Assembly: GCA_033439685.1 (NCBI GenBank)
Contig: JAUEDM010000003.1
Location: 2,448,001 to 2,512,000 of the forward strand
Source of the DNA: Apodospora peruviana
Lineage: Eukaryota > Ascomycota > Sordariomycetes > Sordariales > Lasiosphaeriaceae
Reading direction: 5' to 3'
DNA: 64,000 bases
Numbering within the stretch: the stretch's first letter is position 1; each line of letters opens with the position of its first letter. The notes under the pieces were generated by a model. It had not been told where the DNA came from and did not search any database. It was given only the letters and a program-made list of their open reading frames with translations. Both the position numbers and the translations under genes were made by a program. Shown piece by piece: positions 12,101 to 22,246 of this stretch.

Positions 12101-13204
12101 GAGGACGATGTCCTCCAGCAATACAAGGAGTCTCTCGCCGCTCAACAACGGGCTAGCCTTCGATCGGTACTGAAGTCGAGCCTTCTTTACGCGGCCTCTC
12201 AGTCTCTGATGTTTCTTGCCTTCGCTCTGGGATTTTGGTATGGTGGAACACTTATCGCCAAGCTCGAGTATAACATGTTCCAATTCTTTGTTGTGTTCTC
12301 GTCCGTCATCTTCGGCGCCCAGTCGGCCGGCTCTGTCTTCAGCTTCGCACCCGATATGGGCAAAGCCGCCGAGGCTTCTCGCGAGCTCAAGACCCTGTTT
12401 GACCGCAAGCCGGTTATCGACACATGGTCGGCAGAGGGAGATAAGGTGGAGGCCATAGACGGCAGTATCGAGTTCCGCGATGTTCATTTCCGCTACCCGA
12501 CACGGCCGGAACAGCCTGTTCTTCGTGGTCTGAATCTGTCCGTATCTCCGGGCCAATACATCGCCCTCGTCGGCGCGTCAGGTTGCGGAAAATCGACGAC
12601 GATTGCCCTCCTCGAGCGTTTTTACAACCCGCTGGCCGGCGGAATCTTCGTCGACGGAAAGGAGATTAGCAGTCTCAACGTCAACGAGTACCGCAGCTTC
12701 ATCGCGCTCGTGTCGCAGGAACCGACGTTGTATCAGGGCACGATCAAGGACAACATCTTGCTTGGTGCGCCGACTGACGTGACTGATGATCAGATCAAGT
12801 TCGCGTGCAAGGAAGCCAATATCTACGACTTTATTCTGTCTTTGCCAGAAGGCTTCAACACTGTCGTCGGGTCCAAAGGTGCCTTGCTCAGTGGCGGTCA
12901 AAAGCAGCGGATTGCCATCGCGCGAGCCCTCGTACGTGATCCCAAGATTCTGCTGCTCGATGAGGCTACCAGCGCTCTCGACTCGGAGAGCGAGCACGTC
13001 GTGCAGGCGGCTTTGGATAAGGCGGCCAAGGGGCGGACGACCATTGCTGTTGCCCATCGGCTTAGCACTATCCAGAAGGCCGATATCATTTACGTGTTTG
13101 ACCAGGGGCGCATCGTCGAGCAGGGCACGCATTCGCATTTGATGCAGAAGAATGGCCGGTATGCTGAGTTGGTCAATCTGCAGAGTCTGGAGAAGCATAG
13201 GTGA
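9130..13204 (+). CDS. Full-size ABCB (P-glycoprotein-type) multidrug ABC transporter
   Basis: Two tandem half-transporters in order TMD1-NBD1-TMD2-NBD2, type of Schizosaccharomyces pmd1 (leptomycin B resistance) and Aspergillus Mdr1/AtrD. Exons 9130-11513 and 11572-13204; 4017 nt, 1338 residues, a normal family length. A 90-residue hydrophilic N terminus precedes TMD1. NBD1 has Walker A GASGSGKST (about 456), signature LSGGQKQR (about 569), Walker B ILLLDEATSALD (about 589) and the H-loop IAHRLST. NBD2 repeats these with GASGCGKST (about 1129), LSGGQKQRIAIA (about 1233) and ILLLDEATSALD. Both ATP sites therefore look catalytically intact. The single 58 nt intron splits a Leu codon (CT/T) at the linker-TMD2 boundary after KLINAL. 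Plasma-membrane efflux of hydrophobic compounds is inferred from the family; the substrate cannot be read. No regulator or biosynthetic gene adjoins it. Confidence 0.95.
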
Positions 13205-14092
13205 TACCACGGAGACATTTTTTAGAGCTGTCTCTTCATCATTTGGCAGGCATGGGTTGCATCGGAACTGGCGTTACTGGAAGCTTCAAAACCTTGCTCT
13301 TTACGAGTGCTCTCTTTTTCTTTTCTGTGTTAAGCTTTTGCCCCAACCGTTCTCATTCCAAACGGTGTGGCTTACTAGTAGATGGAGTCTCGGAAGGTTG
13401 TGCATTTGGTCGCTGTCTACATGGCAAGAGGAGCATGGATCGGGCAGGGAAGTGGAGAGATAGAAGACGAGACTGCTTGATATCACATATATTGCAAATA
13501 CGATACAGCGTACATTTTTTTCCTAGATAGGGTTCTTTGTTAATACGCTAATACTTTTGTTCAAACTTCAAATTGCAATCTGCTGGCGGCTTGCCTGTTG
13601 AAAGTGATTGACGTGTCGGACCACCCCTAATGCCTTGGTATCAATTGAGTACTCCCACCCTTCCGCCCCGCCCCCACCCCAGCTCCCACTAGCTTTGTTA
13701 GCACATGCGATGAGATGAGAGGAAAAGGCGATTTTCTCCTTTCAGCCTTGCCTTCTTACTCGCATGCGTCCCGCCTTGTTGTTCATCCTGAGGATTGGAC
13801 AGTGAAGTGACATGATTCGATTGAGGTCTAGACGCAAGGAGAAGTTGACAATCTGTCCTCAACCTACTTCAACCTACCACTTAAGACTTTGGCAACCTTA
13901 ATTAACTCACACACCTACCTAGCCGCCCATTTATATCCTTTCCAAGATATATCTTGCTAGTCCGACGTCAACCGGCGACAAACTTACCTACTTCTTACAC
14001 AGCGCAAATACCGGCCCGAGAGGTATCCTCTTTATGGTCTAACTTGTACAACAACAAACACACATACCAGTTTTATAGATAAAGCATTGAAC
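13205..14092. other. Intergenic: ABC transporter 3' flank and SARAF-like promoter
   Basis: About 890 bp without a supported gene. CT-rich and C-rich stretches (13650-13690) and AT-rich CACCTACCTAG around 13912-13922 lie upstream of the SARAF-like gene. Confidence 0.45.
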
Positions 14093-15208
14093 ATGAGACG
14101 ACTCAAGCTCTCACATGATTTCCCCACGCGGGCTACGACGGCGCTGTTTTCGCTGCTCTTCTTCCTCGTGTGGCCGGCGTGCGTCGAAGCAGCAAAGGCT
14201 CCCAAGAACTCCATCCTCCTGTCAGATGTTTGTCTTTTTCCCCTCCATTCCATCCCCCCCTTCACTAGGTATTTAACACTTATACTAACCTGTTCGAAAA
14301 AAACAAAGGTCAAATCAATAACCCTCCACACAAATAAACCAACAACTCACCGCCGGGTCCCGGCCATCCCGCAACTGCGCTGCGTCTCCCCCAAATCCAT
14401 CTGCTCCCTCCACCAAATCTCCACCCTCCGGTGCCTCAACCAAGGCTCCTCGTATTCCGACGAGGACATCGAGTGGGCCTGCACCGCGACCGACCTGCCT
14501 TCCACCCTTCGATTAGGCAGCACCGAGGTGATCTGCGAAGGCTACGCGTCGGCCGACGACCCGAACGTCCTCCGCGGCAGCTGCGGGGTCGAGTACCGGC
14601 TCGTCCTCACAGAAGAGGGCAAGAGGCAATATCCTCACCTGGCCGGTAACACGAACAAGAATAAGTGGTTTGGCGGCGATGACAGCAGTCAGGGAGGAGG
14701 AGAGACGGATTGGGCGGGCTACATCTTCGCCGTCATCTTCTTTGCCGTGTTGGGGTGGATCGTCTACAGCGCGTGCGTGCAGGCGGACGCAAATCGCAGG
14801 AATCCTAGACGACCAGCTGCCGGTGGGCAAAGACGGGGTTGGGGAGGCGGCGGCGGCGGCGGCGGCTTTGGAGGCGGAGGAGGTTGGGGTCCCGGCTTTG
14901 GAGGCGGCGGCGGATGGGACGACCCCCCGCCGCCGTATAGCAAGACGACGGGAGACAACGCGGCCGCTGGTGGTTGGCGGCCCGGGTTCTGGACGGGCCT
15001 TGCTGGTGGTGCGGCGGCCGCGTACATGGCTGGGAATCGCGGCAATAACGGTGGGAGACAGCAACAGAGTAGCTACTATGACGGTGGCCGCGGTGGAGGT
15101 GGTCTCTTCGGTGGTTCCAACAGGCAAGGTTCTTCGTCGTCGTCAGGATCGAGTTCGAGCACCGCCCGCCATGAGAGCACAGGGTTTGGATCAACCAGTC
15201 GTCGTTGA
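14093..15208 (+). CDS. SARAF-like store-operated calcium entry regulator (TMEM66 family)
   Basis: In animals SARAF is an ER membrane protein that slows store-operated calcium entry through STIM; the fungal role is unproven. Exons 14093-14227 and 14309-15208; 1035 nt, 344 residues. The 81 nt intron carries a textbook branch site TACTAAC at about 14283, and joining restores LLSDVKSITLH. Residues 1-34 form a signal peptide ending around CVEAAKA. The Cys-bearing luminal part has RCVSPKSICSLHQISTLRC, YSDEDIEWACTATDLP, EVICEGY and RGSCGVEYRL, the family hallmark. One TM segment follows at about 179-201 (AGYIFAVIFFAVLGWIVYSA). The cytosolic tail is Gly-rich, contains PPPPYS (a PPxY motif), then a Ser-rich end. 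The Gly-rich tail is longer than I expect for animal proteins. Confidence 0.88.
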   Translation: MRRLKLSHDFPTRATTALFSLLFFLVWPACVEAAKAPKNSILLSDVCLFPLHSIPPFTRYLTLILTCSKKTKVKSITLHTNKPTTHRRVPAIPQLRCVSPKSICSLHQISTLRCLNQGSSYSDEDIEWACTATDLPSTLRLGSTEVICEGYASADDPNVLRGSCGVEYRLVLTEEGKRQYPHLAGNTNKNKWFGGDDSSQGGGETDWAGYIFAVIFFAVLGWIVYSACVQADANRRNPRRPAAGGQRRGWGGGGGGGGFGGGGGWGPGFGGGGGWDDPPPPYSKTTGDNAAAGGWRPGFWTGLAGGAAAAYMAGNRGNNGGRQQQSSYYDGGRGGGGLFGGSNRQGSSSSSGSSSSTARHESTGFGSTSRR

Positions 15209-15553
15209 TGCTTCCGTCTATATGTATTTGTCTCTCCACTCTGGATACCAACATTGCCAAGACATGAGTACAACCCTAGCAGCTTATACCAATGTACAAT
15301 GCCCGAGGGGTTGGGAATTCTTTGTATTTTGTACACCTAATTACTTCGTCGGAAGGGCATAGTAACCGCGCATTGCCTCCTCCCAGAAATCTGTGAAGCG
15401 TTCGGGGTCGGGTCGTCAACTGATTGTCAATCGACGCCACTCCTCGCGCCATTTCCTCAGTTCCGACATGGAACTGAGAGATTACCCACCTATCGCTGAG
15501 CTACTTCCACACTCCTCCACCCCTAAAATTACACTCGCTAGGAAATCCAATTG

Positions 15554-15718
15554 ATGCAGGTAGCACTTCAGAATGCGGTTCCAGCTTGCCATCATCCTGC
15601 TGGCACTGGGTCCTCAGACGAGGTTGGAACCAGTCGTAACCATATCAACACAGAGGAGCAGCTGATCCTTCTGGACCAGCTCGAGTCCTCGGATCCCGGT
15701 GAATTTTCCAATATATAG
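15554..15718 (+). CDS. Possible short ORF, 54 residues, function unknown
   Basis: An ATG-initiated frame between the convergent SARAF-like and BRE1 genes encodes MQVALQNAVPACHHPAG followed by a polar stretch and ends EEQLILLDQLESSDPGEF plus SNI. The C-terminal half has a balanced, acidic-amphipathic composition unlike random GC-rich DNA. There is no homology I recognise, and it could be an exon of a larger spliced transcript or part of a 3' UTR. No other gene is seen in 15209-15768. Confidence 0.18.
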   Translation: MQVALQNAVPACHHPAGTGSSDEVGTSRNHINTEEQLILLDQLESSDPGEFSNI

Positions 15719-15768
15719 AGGTCCACGTCTACCTAAATCGACTCATCTAGTGCTTTTGCGACTCTCCG

Positions 15769-18457
15769 CTAAAGATGTGCTGCCATGGCGTCTGACCTGT
15801 CGAATGCCTTGTTGCAACTCGGACACTTTCTCATCCGGTTGGCAAGCCTAGTGTCGACACATTCATTGCAGAACACATGACCACAGCCCTTGAGAATGGT
15901 GTTTTTGAAGTTGTTACGACAAACAGAACATAGAACCAAACTCTAATGAAGCAGTTAGCATATGCATTCTCGTTGCGCATGGGGTTGAGTTATGCATCTT
16001 ACCCTGAGCATCTCTTCCTCCTCTGTGGAGTTTTCCCGGCACTTCTTCTTCCATTTCTCGCAGTCACTGCTGATGATGTTGAGTCGCGCCTTTAGTTTCT
16101 CCAACTCGGTTTCGTGGGCCATGATCTGCTCCTTGACCGCGATATTGGCAGCGTCTTTCGATTTCACAAGGTTTGTGAGATCTGATATCTGTGTCTTAAC
16201 CCCATCTGCCCTTTTTATCGCGTCCGCACTTGACGACTCCAATTTCTTGTTCTCCGACATCACAGTCGAGTTAGATTGTTTCAAGTCGGAGATCTGCTTC
16301 TCGAGCGTGCTGATCAAAGAGCGGGTGTGTGTTTCGGCGTCTTTGAGCTGTGAGATTATCTCAGAACTCTTTCCGTTCTGTGCGCGCAGTGTCCGGATTT
16401 CGGCCGTCCGGATATCCATGTCTTTCCGCGCGGCAAAGTACTTTTGATCGGCTTTGCTCTTCTCAGCTGTGAGAACAGCAATCCGATCCTCCAACGCATC
16501 GAAGTCCATCACTTTCCTTTGTGCAAGGCCCATAGCCTTCTTGTACGACTTTTCCAGTAATGGAAGCTCCTTGTTGATAGCTTCGTAGTTCTTCTCCACC
16601 TCGATGTACTTCTGACACAACTCCTTTTTGGACAAGGCCTCTAGATCCTCGCGTGGAGTAGACATCGTCACATCCTCGTTTGGCCGTAGTCTCGCGACCT
16701 CCGACTCCAACTGTGCGATACGGTCCGCATTGACGTCAACAAGCTCTTTCAAATGTGAGGACGCGGTCTTCTCTTGATCTTGGCTTGCCTTGCGCATCGC
16801 CAATTCGGCGACGAGCTCGTCCCTTGCGGAACGAATGCGCGTGAGATCCTGGTCTTTTTGTTGAATTTGATCCTCCAACTCGGACGTCAGCTCTTGCGCC
16901 TCCTGCTCCAGTTTGACCCGGTAAGCCGTCCTCTCCGACCGAAGCTTCTCGGCTTCCTCGCGGAACTGCTTGTTGGTGGCCTCGAGATTGTTCACTCTTT
17001 TGATGAGATCCTCGTTTTGAGCCTTGAACAGCTTAAACACCTCAGTCCGCGCATAGTCTTCGTCCGAAATGGTTTCCTTCTTGGCTTTGAAGGTGGAGTT
17101 TTCGTCTTGTAGACCCTTGATCTCGGATAAAGCCGACTCAAGCTGCTGTTTTTGTTTGACCATGACGGCGACCGCCTCCTGGTACTTTAGCTGCAGTTCC
17201 TCGTTATCGCTGTTCGATACGCTAGAGCTGGCCCCATTTTCGTCTGTCTTGGTTGGACGGCTTGTCGAGCTGGCCAATGCCTGTTGTTCCATCTTGTGAA
17301 CTTGCGCACTGCGCACACGATCCAGTTTACGCTCTGCCTTGATCACCTTGAGCATGGCAGTATCGTACTGTTCGGAGAGTGACGCATTCTCTGCCCCGAG
17401 CCTATCGATCTTGACAGCCATCTCCTTCTCTCTCGCCAGGGACGATTTCAACTGAGATTCCAGCTTCGCTACGTCGGACTTCGTCTCCCCGCGCAAGGCG
17501 GCGAGTCGCTTGAGAATACCTTCGGCCTTCGACAGTATCGATTTTTGTTTGTCGTTGAGATGTTTCTGAAAGTCTTTACTGTCTTTGAATGAAAGGGCCG
17601 ATGATGGTGTCGTCGAGTCTAGCCTCAAGTCAGAGTCTGGAGGCCTGTCTGTATCGGAGCCGAATGGCATACCTGGAGTGCGGGAAGTTGATACAAGCCC
17701 ATCGGCAAGAACTTCCATTTCCTGCAGAAGCTGCCGTCATTGTCAGCTTGTTCGGGCTCTTTCTGCGATTAGTGCACCACCTACTTGGAGCCACCAGGCA
17801 TCGACTATTCGTATATGGTCGTCATGGTATATAGAATGATTTTCTAACTCTAGCACCCGAACCTCAAGGTGTGACTTTTCCCTTTTATATTCTTGCATTT
17901 GCCGGTAGATGGCGCCTTTTTGATATTCCTACGCGCATTGAACTGGTCAGCCAGACGTTCCGCGTCATATTTCCATGCTGAGAGAATCTGTACCCAGTAT
18001 GGCGGAGAGGATAACGGTGTGTGTGGAGGTAAGAGGGCATTGACAAGAGAAAAAGTCCTGGGAGCCGGACAAGCTGTTTCCAGCAAGCCGCGCATTAGCA
18101 ACGGTCGAGGAGAGATACCTCCAACAGCAACATCAAGGCGATGCCGGCTGTCTCGTAAGCCACCCTGAACAGGAGCGCGGCCGCGATCGAGACGATGCGG
18201 CGTGGCAATACAGAAATGAATACAAAACAGGAGCGTAGTGAGAGGGCGCAAGGCTATAGTACGACACTCACCTCAATCCAGGCCTCTTCCCGCATGTCGC
18301 CCGCGTCATCCTTGGACTTGCTGGTGCCATTAACAGCCTGACGCTTACTGGGAGGAGCGAGGTCGTCGACCGTGCCAGCGGCGGGTCGCTTCCTGTCCTC
18401 CATCTTGACGAAGGTGGCAGGACGAGGCTTCGCGGAAAGCGACGTTGCACTCGGCAT
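15769..18457 (-). CDS. bre1: E3 ubiquitin-protein ligase BRE1 (histone H2B)
   Basis: With Rad6 it monoubiquitinates histone H2B in transcribed chromatin, a prerequisite for H3K4 and H3K79 methylation. Exons in transcript order 18457-18272, 17928-17785, 17730-16003, 15942-15769; 2232 nt, 743 residues (fungal Bre1 is about 700). The start MPSATSLSAK is chosen because fungal proteins extend upstream of MEDRKRPAA; ATG at 18403 is the alternative. Exon 2 gives EYQKGAIYRQMQEYKREKS and DDHIRIVDAWWLQ, the conserved Rad6-binding end. A very long coiled coil fills residues 150-680. The last exon is the C-terminal RING: CSVC, CGHVFCNEC, CPSC. The 54 nt intron 2 contains an in-frame TGA, so splicing is required. 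Intron 1 is 343 nt, much longer than the rest. Confidence 0.95.
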
Positions 18458-19255
18458 CAGAAAAGGCGACGGTGATGGATTGGCGCTGGCGACCGAATGA
18501 GAAATGACGATGCGGATGGGCTGAGTGGAGGATGTCGTGTGAGGGAGATGGCGGCGAAAACCGGCGAGGAACCAAGAACAAAGGGAAAGGCGAAGAAAAG
18601 GAAAAACAGAGCGCGGCCGAGTGTGTGGAATTGCGAAATACCGGGCGGATGGTCGCTCGTGCCGGGAAACGGCCTCCAAAGCGAGCAAAGATGAGGTGGT
18701 GAATGAGCGTGCGGATTTGGGGATGGGAAGAACGGAGCGAAAGGAGAGAAAGAACTGGGTCACTACGAGGCGAAGGCGACTGACCAAGGAAGGTCATTTC
18801 GAAGATTGAAGTGTGGCGCTAGCCCTCTTTCGGCCACGCTCGGCCAAGTCCTCACTCCCGCTGGGCGCCGGGCGGCCATCGACGCGGTCCACCCACTGAA
18901 CAGTCGGAGCTGCAGGGGATCAAGGGGCATTCCCGTCATTGATTGGGGACCCCACCTCCACTAATCTTTTTATCTGCCTATCGCTGCAGTCACAGGCCAG
19001 TCCACTATCGATTCCAACAATCTTACATCACGGCCAATTCAGAACACCACCCCGCGTGCGCAATTTCCAATCTCAAGCTCACCTAACTTCGACTTGACTC
19101 AAACTTGAACTGGGCACTGCAAAAGCATCTGAGTCCTCAGCTCGACATCAACAGGTGCAGGCAATGCGCGTCGGTCCCACCGCACTCAGTTGAGCAAGGT
19201 AGTTCAAACGTGGGACGCCAGGACCCAGAGTCTAGACACCCACCAGGTCGCAAAG
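18458..19255. promoter_or_regulatory. Divergent promoter region between BRE1 and BDP1, with a uORF
   Basis: About 800 bp between two outward-facing genes. Near the BDP1 side, 19164-19193 is a complete nine-codon uORF (MRVGPTALS, then TGA) in a different frame from the main ORF. No other elements could be fixed. Confidence 0.4.
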
Positions 19256-21226
19256 ATGCTCAAGACGAAGGCTTCTATGCCCAAGGCGAAGGCGAAAGCC
19301 ATTCCTCGCGCGGGTCCTCGACGCAATATACCGGCATCCTCGTCAGGAGACTCTACAAGGGCTGCCACTTCGGAGCCACCATCACAAACGCCAGTGCCGA
19401 CTCCTACAACTCTCGACCGAGAATCCTCGCAACCTCCTCCACCAGCTTCCACTACCGTTCCTTTTGCCGAGCTTCCCACTCCCAATCCTACGCAATATTT
19501 CGACGAACCTCCGGCCTTGCAGAGCAGCGTGACAGAGAGGAGGACAGCGAATCCTGGCGGAACTGGAGAGAAGGAAAGTACTGTACAGGAAGCAGGGCTA
19601 GCCATCGCTTCGCGTGAGACTTCTCAGTCAGCCAGTGAAGTGATATCGACGCCACAGAGTCCCTCAAGGACGCCAGCTCCTATCAAAATTCCCGATACAA
19701 CAGCATCGACCGTCCTTGTTGATCCAGCTCCTTCGAGACAATGTCAAGACTCCGGCGCCGAAGCTCAACCAACCGAAGGTGTCGATTCCCCAGCAGAGCC
19801 AGCGGAGGTGACACCTGCGCCGATACCCAGCGATGTTCCCACAGCCAATTCCCACTCACCCTCTACACATGCTGCCGCTTCTCGGTCGACTTCTTCCGCC
19901 AATCTAGAAATCGTGAAGACTCGATCGGTCCAAAGAGTGACACCGTCTGCTGACAATGGTCCTACCTCCCAAACCCAGCCGAGCACTGAAATAACAGCCG
20001 GGTCTGCGGCGGTGACATCACCAAGTGGAAGGCGAACTCGGAGGCGCAGGGAAACCGGTAGTGCGGGCGAAGCTGCCGACCAAGATGGAGAATCTGGACC
20101 TCCAAAGAAGCGGCCTCGGGCGAAGAGAGCTGCCCCTCTACCTGGTGAAGAGGGTTACCAGCCGGCCAAGCCAAGGTTGGCTCGAAAGTCTAGGGCTACC
20201 GCGGATACAGAAGGCACAGGCGAAGATTGGGGAGAATCAGGTTCAGCTCAACCAAACAAAGGCCCATCCAGACAGCGTGAAGCCACGCCCGAGGACGCTG
20301 AAACGGTCGAAATCGACCCCACGCAGGTGAAAATGGCAGATCTAACCAAGGATATGCACATTGGCAAGAAATTCAGCCTGCATGACGAGCTCATGGAACG
20401 CGAGAGAGCGAAGCGGCAAAAGTACTACGACAAGAAAAGACTCGAGAAAATAGGGCGTGGTGAGGACGGAGAGGAGCAAGACGCCAATGCCTCAGCTCCC
20501 AAGGAGACCGACAGCGCGGCCGCTACACCTTCTGGGAACACGACAGAGGGCGATGAGGAGCCCTCAGGGCGTACAGGCAACCAGTTGGCGCCCGTCGGCG
20601 AGACATACCGGATCGTCGACGGAATGATCGTGGTCGACGCCAGCTCTCTGCAGGTTGATCGACACGCGCGTGCGGCCGAAGAGGCAGGGGAGCTGGAGGA
20701 GCACGAAGAAAACGACTTCACCAACCACACCACATCGGCCACCTACCTGCGGCGGAACCTGAAGCCGCAGCAGTGGACGGACGAGGAGACGGAAAAGTTC
20801 TACTACGCGCTGAGCTGCTTTGGTACCGATTTTGACACCATCTCGCGCATGTTCCAGGGCAAGCAGCGGAAGCACATCAAGCTCAAGTTCAACCGCGAGG
20901 AGCGCGCCAATAAGGCGCGCATCGACGCGGCGCTGGTCGGCAAGAAGACGGTCAGCATCGACATGGACGAGTATAAGCGCCACACGGGCCAGGTATACGA
21001 GACGGCCGAAGCCATTTATGCGGAGCAGAAGAAGGCTGAGGAGGAGTTTGAGGCGCATCAGAAGGCGATTGAGGAGGAGAAGGCCGAGGAGGCGAGGAAG
21101 AAGCGCGAGGCGCTGTTTGGTGCGCCCGGGGAGGGTGCTGACGGTGCCGATGGTGAAGGAGGCGGTGGAAAGAAGAAGAGGGGCCGTGGGAGGAAAAAGG
21201 CGGCTCCACAGGTTAGTATTTTTTGA
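19256..21226 (+). CDS. bdp1: TFIIIB subunit B'' (BDP1), Myb/SANT domain protein
   Basis: With TBP and Brf1 forms TFIIIB, which recruits RNA polymerase III to tRNA and other genes. The frame from the ATG at 19256 encodes 656 residues. It opens MLKTKASMPKAKAKAIPRAG, similar to the basic start of fungal B'' proteins, then a 300-residue Ser/Thr/Pro-rich disordered part and a basic patch GRRTRRRRETG. The diagnostic part is the extended SANT/Myb domain at about 504-555: QQWTDEETEKFYYALSCFG, FDTISRMFQGK and RKHIKLKFNREERANKARI. A charged coiled tail and a Lys/Arg-Gly end (KKKRGRGRKKAAPQ) follow. The frame is open upstream of the chosen ATG back to at least 19190, so a spliced first exon is possible. 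A GTTAGT donor-like site at the extreme 3' end could also alter the last four residues. Confidence 0.9.
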   Translation: MLKTKASMPKAKAKAIPRAGPRRNIPASSSGDSTRAATSEPPSQTPVPTPTTLDRESSQPPPPASTTVPFAELPTPNPTQYFDEPPALQSSVTERRTANPGGTGEKESTVQEAGLAIASRETSQSASEVISTPQSPSRTPAPIKIPDTTASTVLVDPAPSRQCQDSGAEAQPTEGVDSPAEPAEVTPAPIPSDVPTANSHSPSTHAAASRSTSSANLEIVKTRSVQRVTPSADNGPTSQTQPSTEITAGSAAVTSPSGRRTRRRRETGSAGEAADQDGESGPPKKRPRAKRAAPLPGEEGYQPAKPRLARKSRATADTEGTGEDWGESGSAQPNKGPSRQREATPEDAETVEIDPTQVKMADLTKDMHIGKKFSLHDELMERERAKRQKYYDKKRLEKIGRGEDGEEQDANASAPKETDSAAATPSGNTTEGDEEPSGRTGNQLAPVGETYRIVDGMIVVDASSLQVDRHARAAEEAGELEEHEENDFTNHTTSATYLRRNLKPQQWTDEETEKFYYALSCFGTDFDTISRMFQGKQRKHIKLKFNREERANKARIDAALVGKKTVSIDMDEYKRHTGQVYETAEAIYAEQKKAEEEFEAHQKAIEEEKAEEARKKREALFGAPGEGADGADGEGGGGKKKRGRGRKKAAPQVSIF

Positions 21227-22246
21227 CGGTTGTGGTATACAGTATACTCCGGTGGAGTTCAAGGGTCCAAAAAGTATGGATTGTTTCTTGGGGTTCCGTT
21301 TTTGTACAAAAGTTGATGATACCATCCTACAATAGTGGTTGCAGGACATGGGGGGATATGGGGCCCAGGGAAATGATATAATGGAAAAAGGAGGCGAGCG
21401 TTGTTTGTTACTCTTTGCCAGGTCCAAGTTTTTCTCCCGGGTTTTGTTGTTGATTTAATATAGTTCCATCATTGAGCTCTCTCATGATAAGGGAAAGGGG
21501 TGGGCACGGCCAAATCAAACATACCTTAATCAGCGTGCTTTGGTCGCCACGTCTTTCAACCCATACCGCCGTCATAACCACCGTGGGGGAGCAAAACTAA
21601 AGATCACGACCACTGCAGAACTCTGCAAATTCGGGCAAACCCAACTCACCCTGAGCAACTCCACGCTTGAGCATCACCTCACAAAAGCTTGAAATATCTT
21701 GATAAACTTCACGGTATAAAGTGCGTTGGTATTGCTGTGCGTGACGGAAGAGAAATCACCACACCCATGAGTATTTTTTGCACCCAATTCTCCCTTCTTA
21801 CCTCCCTGGCTCAGTAATTCACGTCTTGCCCCATCCCTTTCTTAGCTCCCAAAGCACTGGGTCGAGCCTAACTGACGAAAAAACATATCGCGACTTCCAT
21901 CAAGCACACACAAGTCCAGGCCGTAAAAAGAGCTGAAAACGTGTAATCAGTTTGCCACGCGCACATAGTCCGGTGAATTAATTTGCCTGCCCTACGTGTC
22001 CATCGCTGATCCACCCCTGGCCACTCCTTGCAGCGCAAGTCTGTCAAGGATTTTCATCCACGCCAAACACCTGAATGTTGCCATACCCATGATGCTTACT
22101 CGAGATAACAAAACCGTGCTACGCAATGTTCAAATTTGCACGCCCAGTCTTGATCTCAGATGACATCGAGCATCGGACGCCAAAAATTAGCGACAGCACT
22201 GCCGTTGTAGGAGATATCTTCCGCCACAAATCAAAGAGCAATCCAG
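21227..22246. other. Intergenic between convergent BDP1 and RAD23
   Basis: 1.0 kb of 3' flanking DNA. No gene or repeat supported. Confidence 0.45.

Noticed and set aside
9130..13204. Possible secondary-metabolite cluster around the ABC transporter
   Set aside because: Neighbours are MRT4 and a SARAF-like gene; no synthase, oxidase or cluster regulator within the window.
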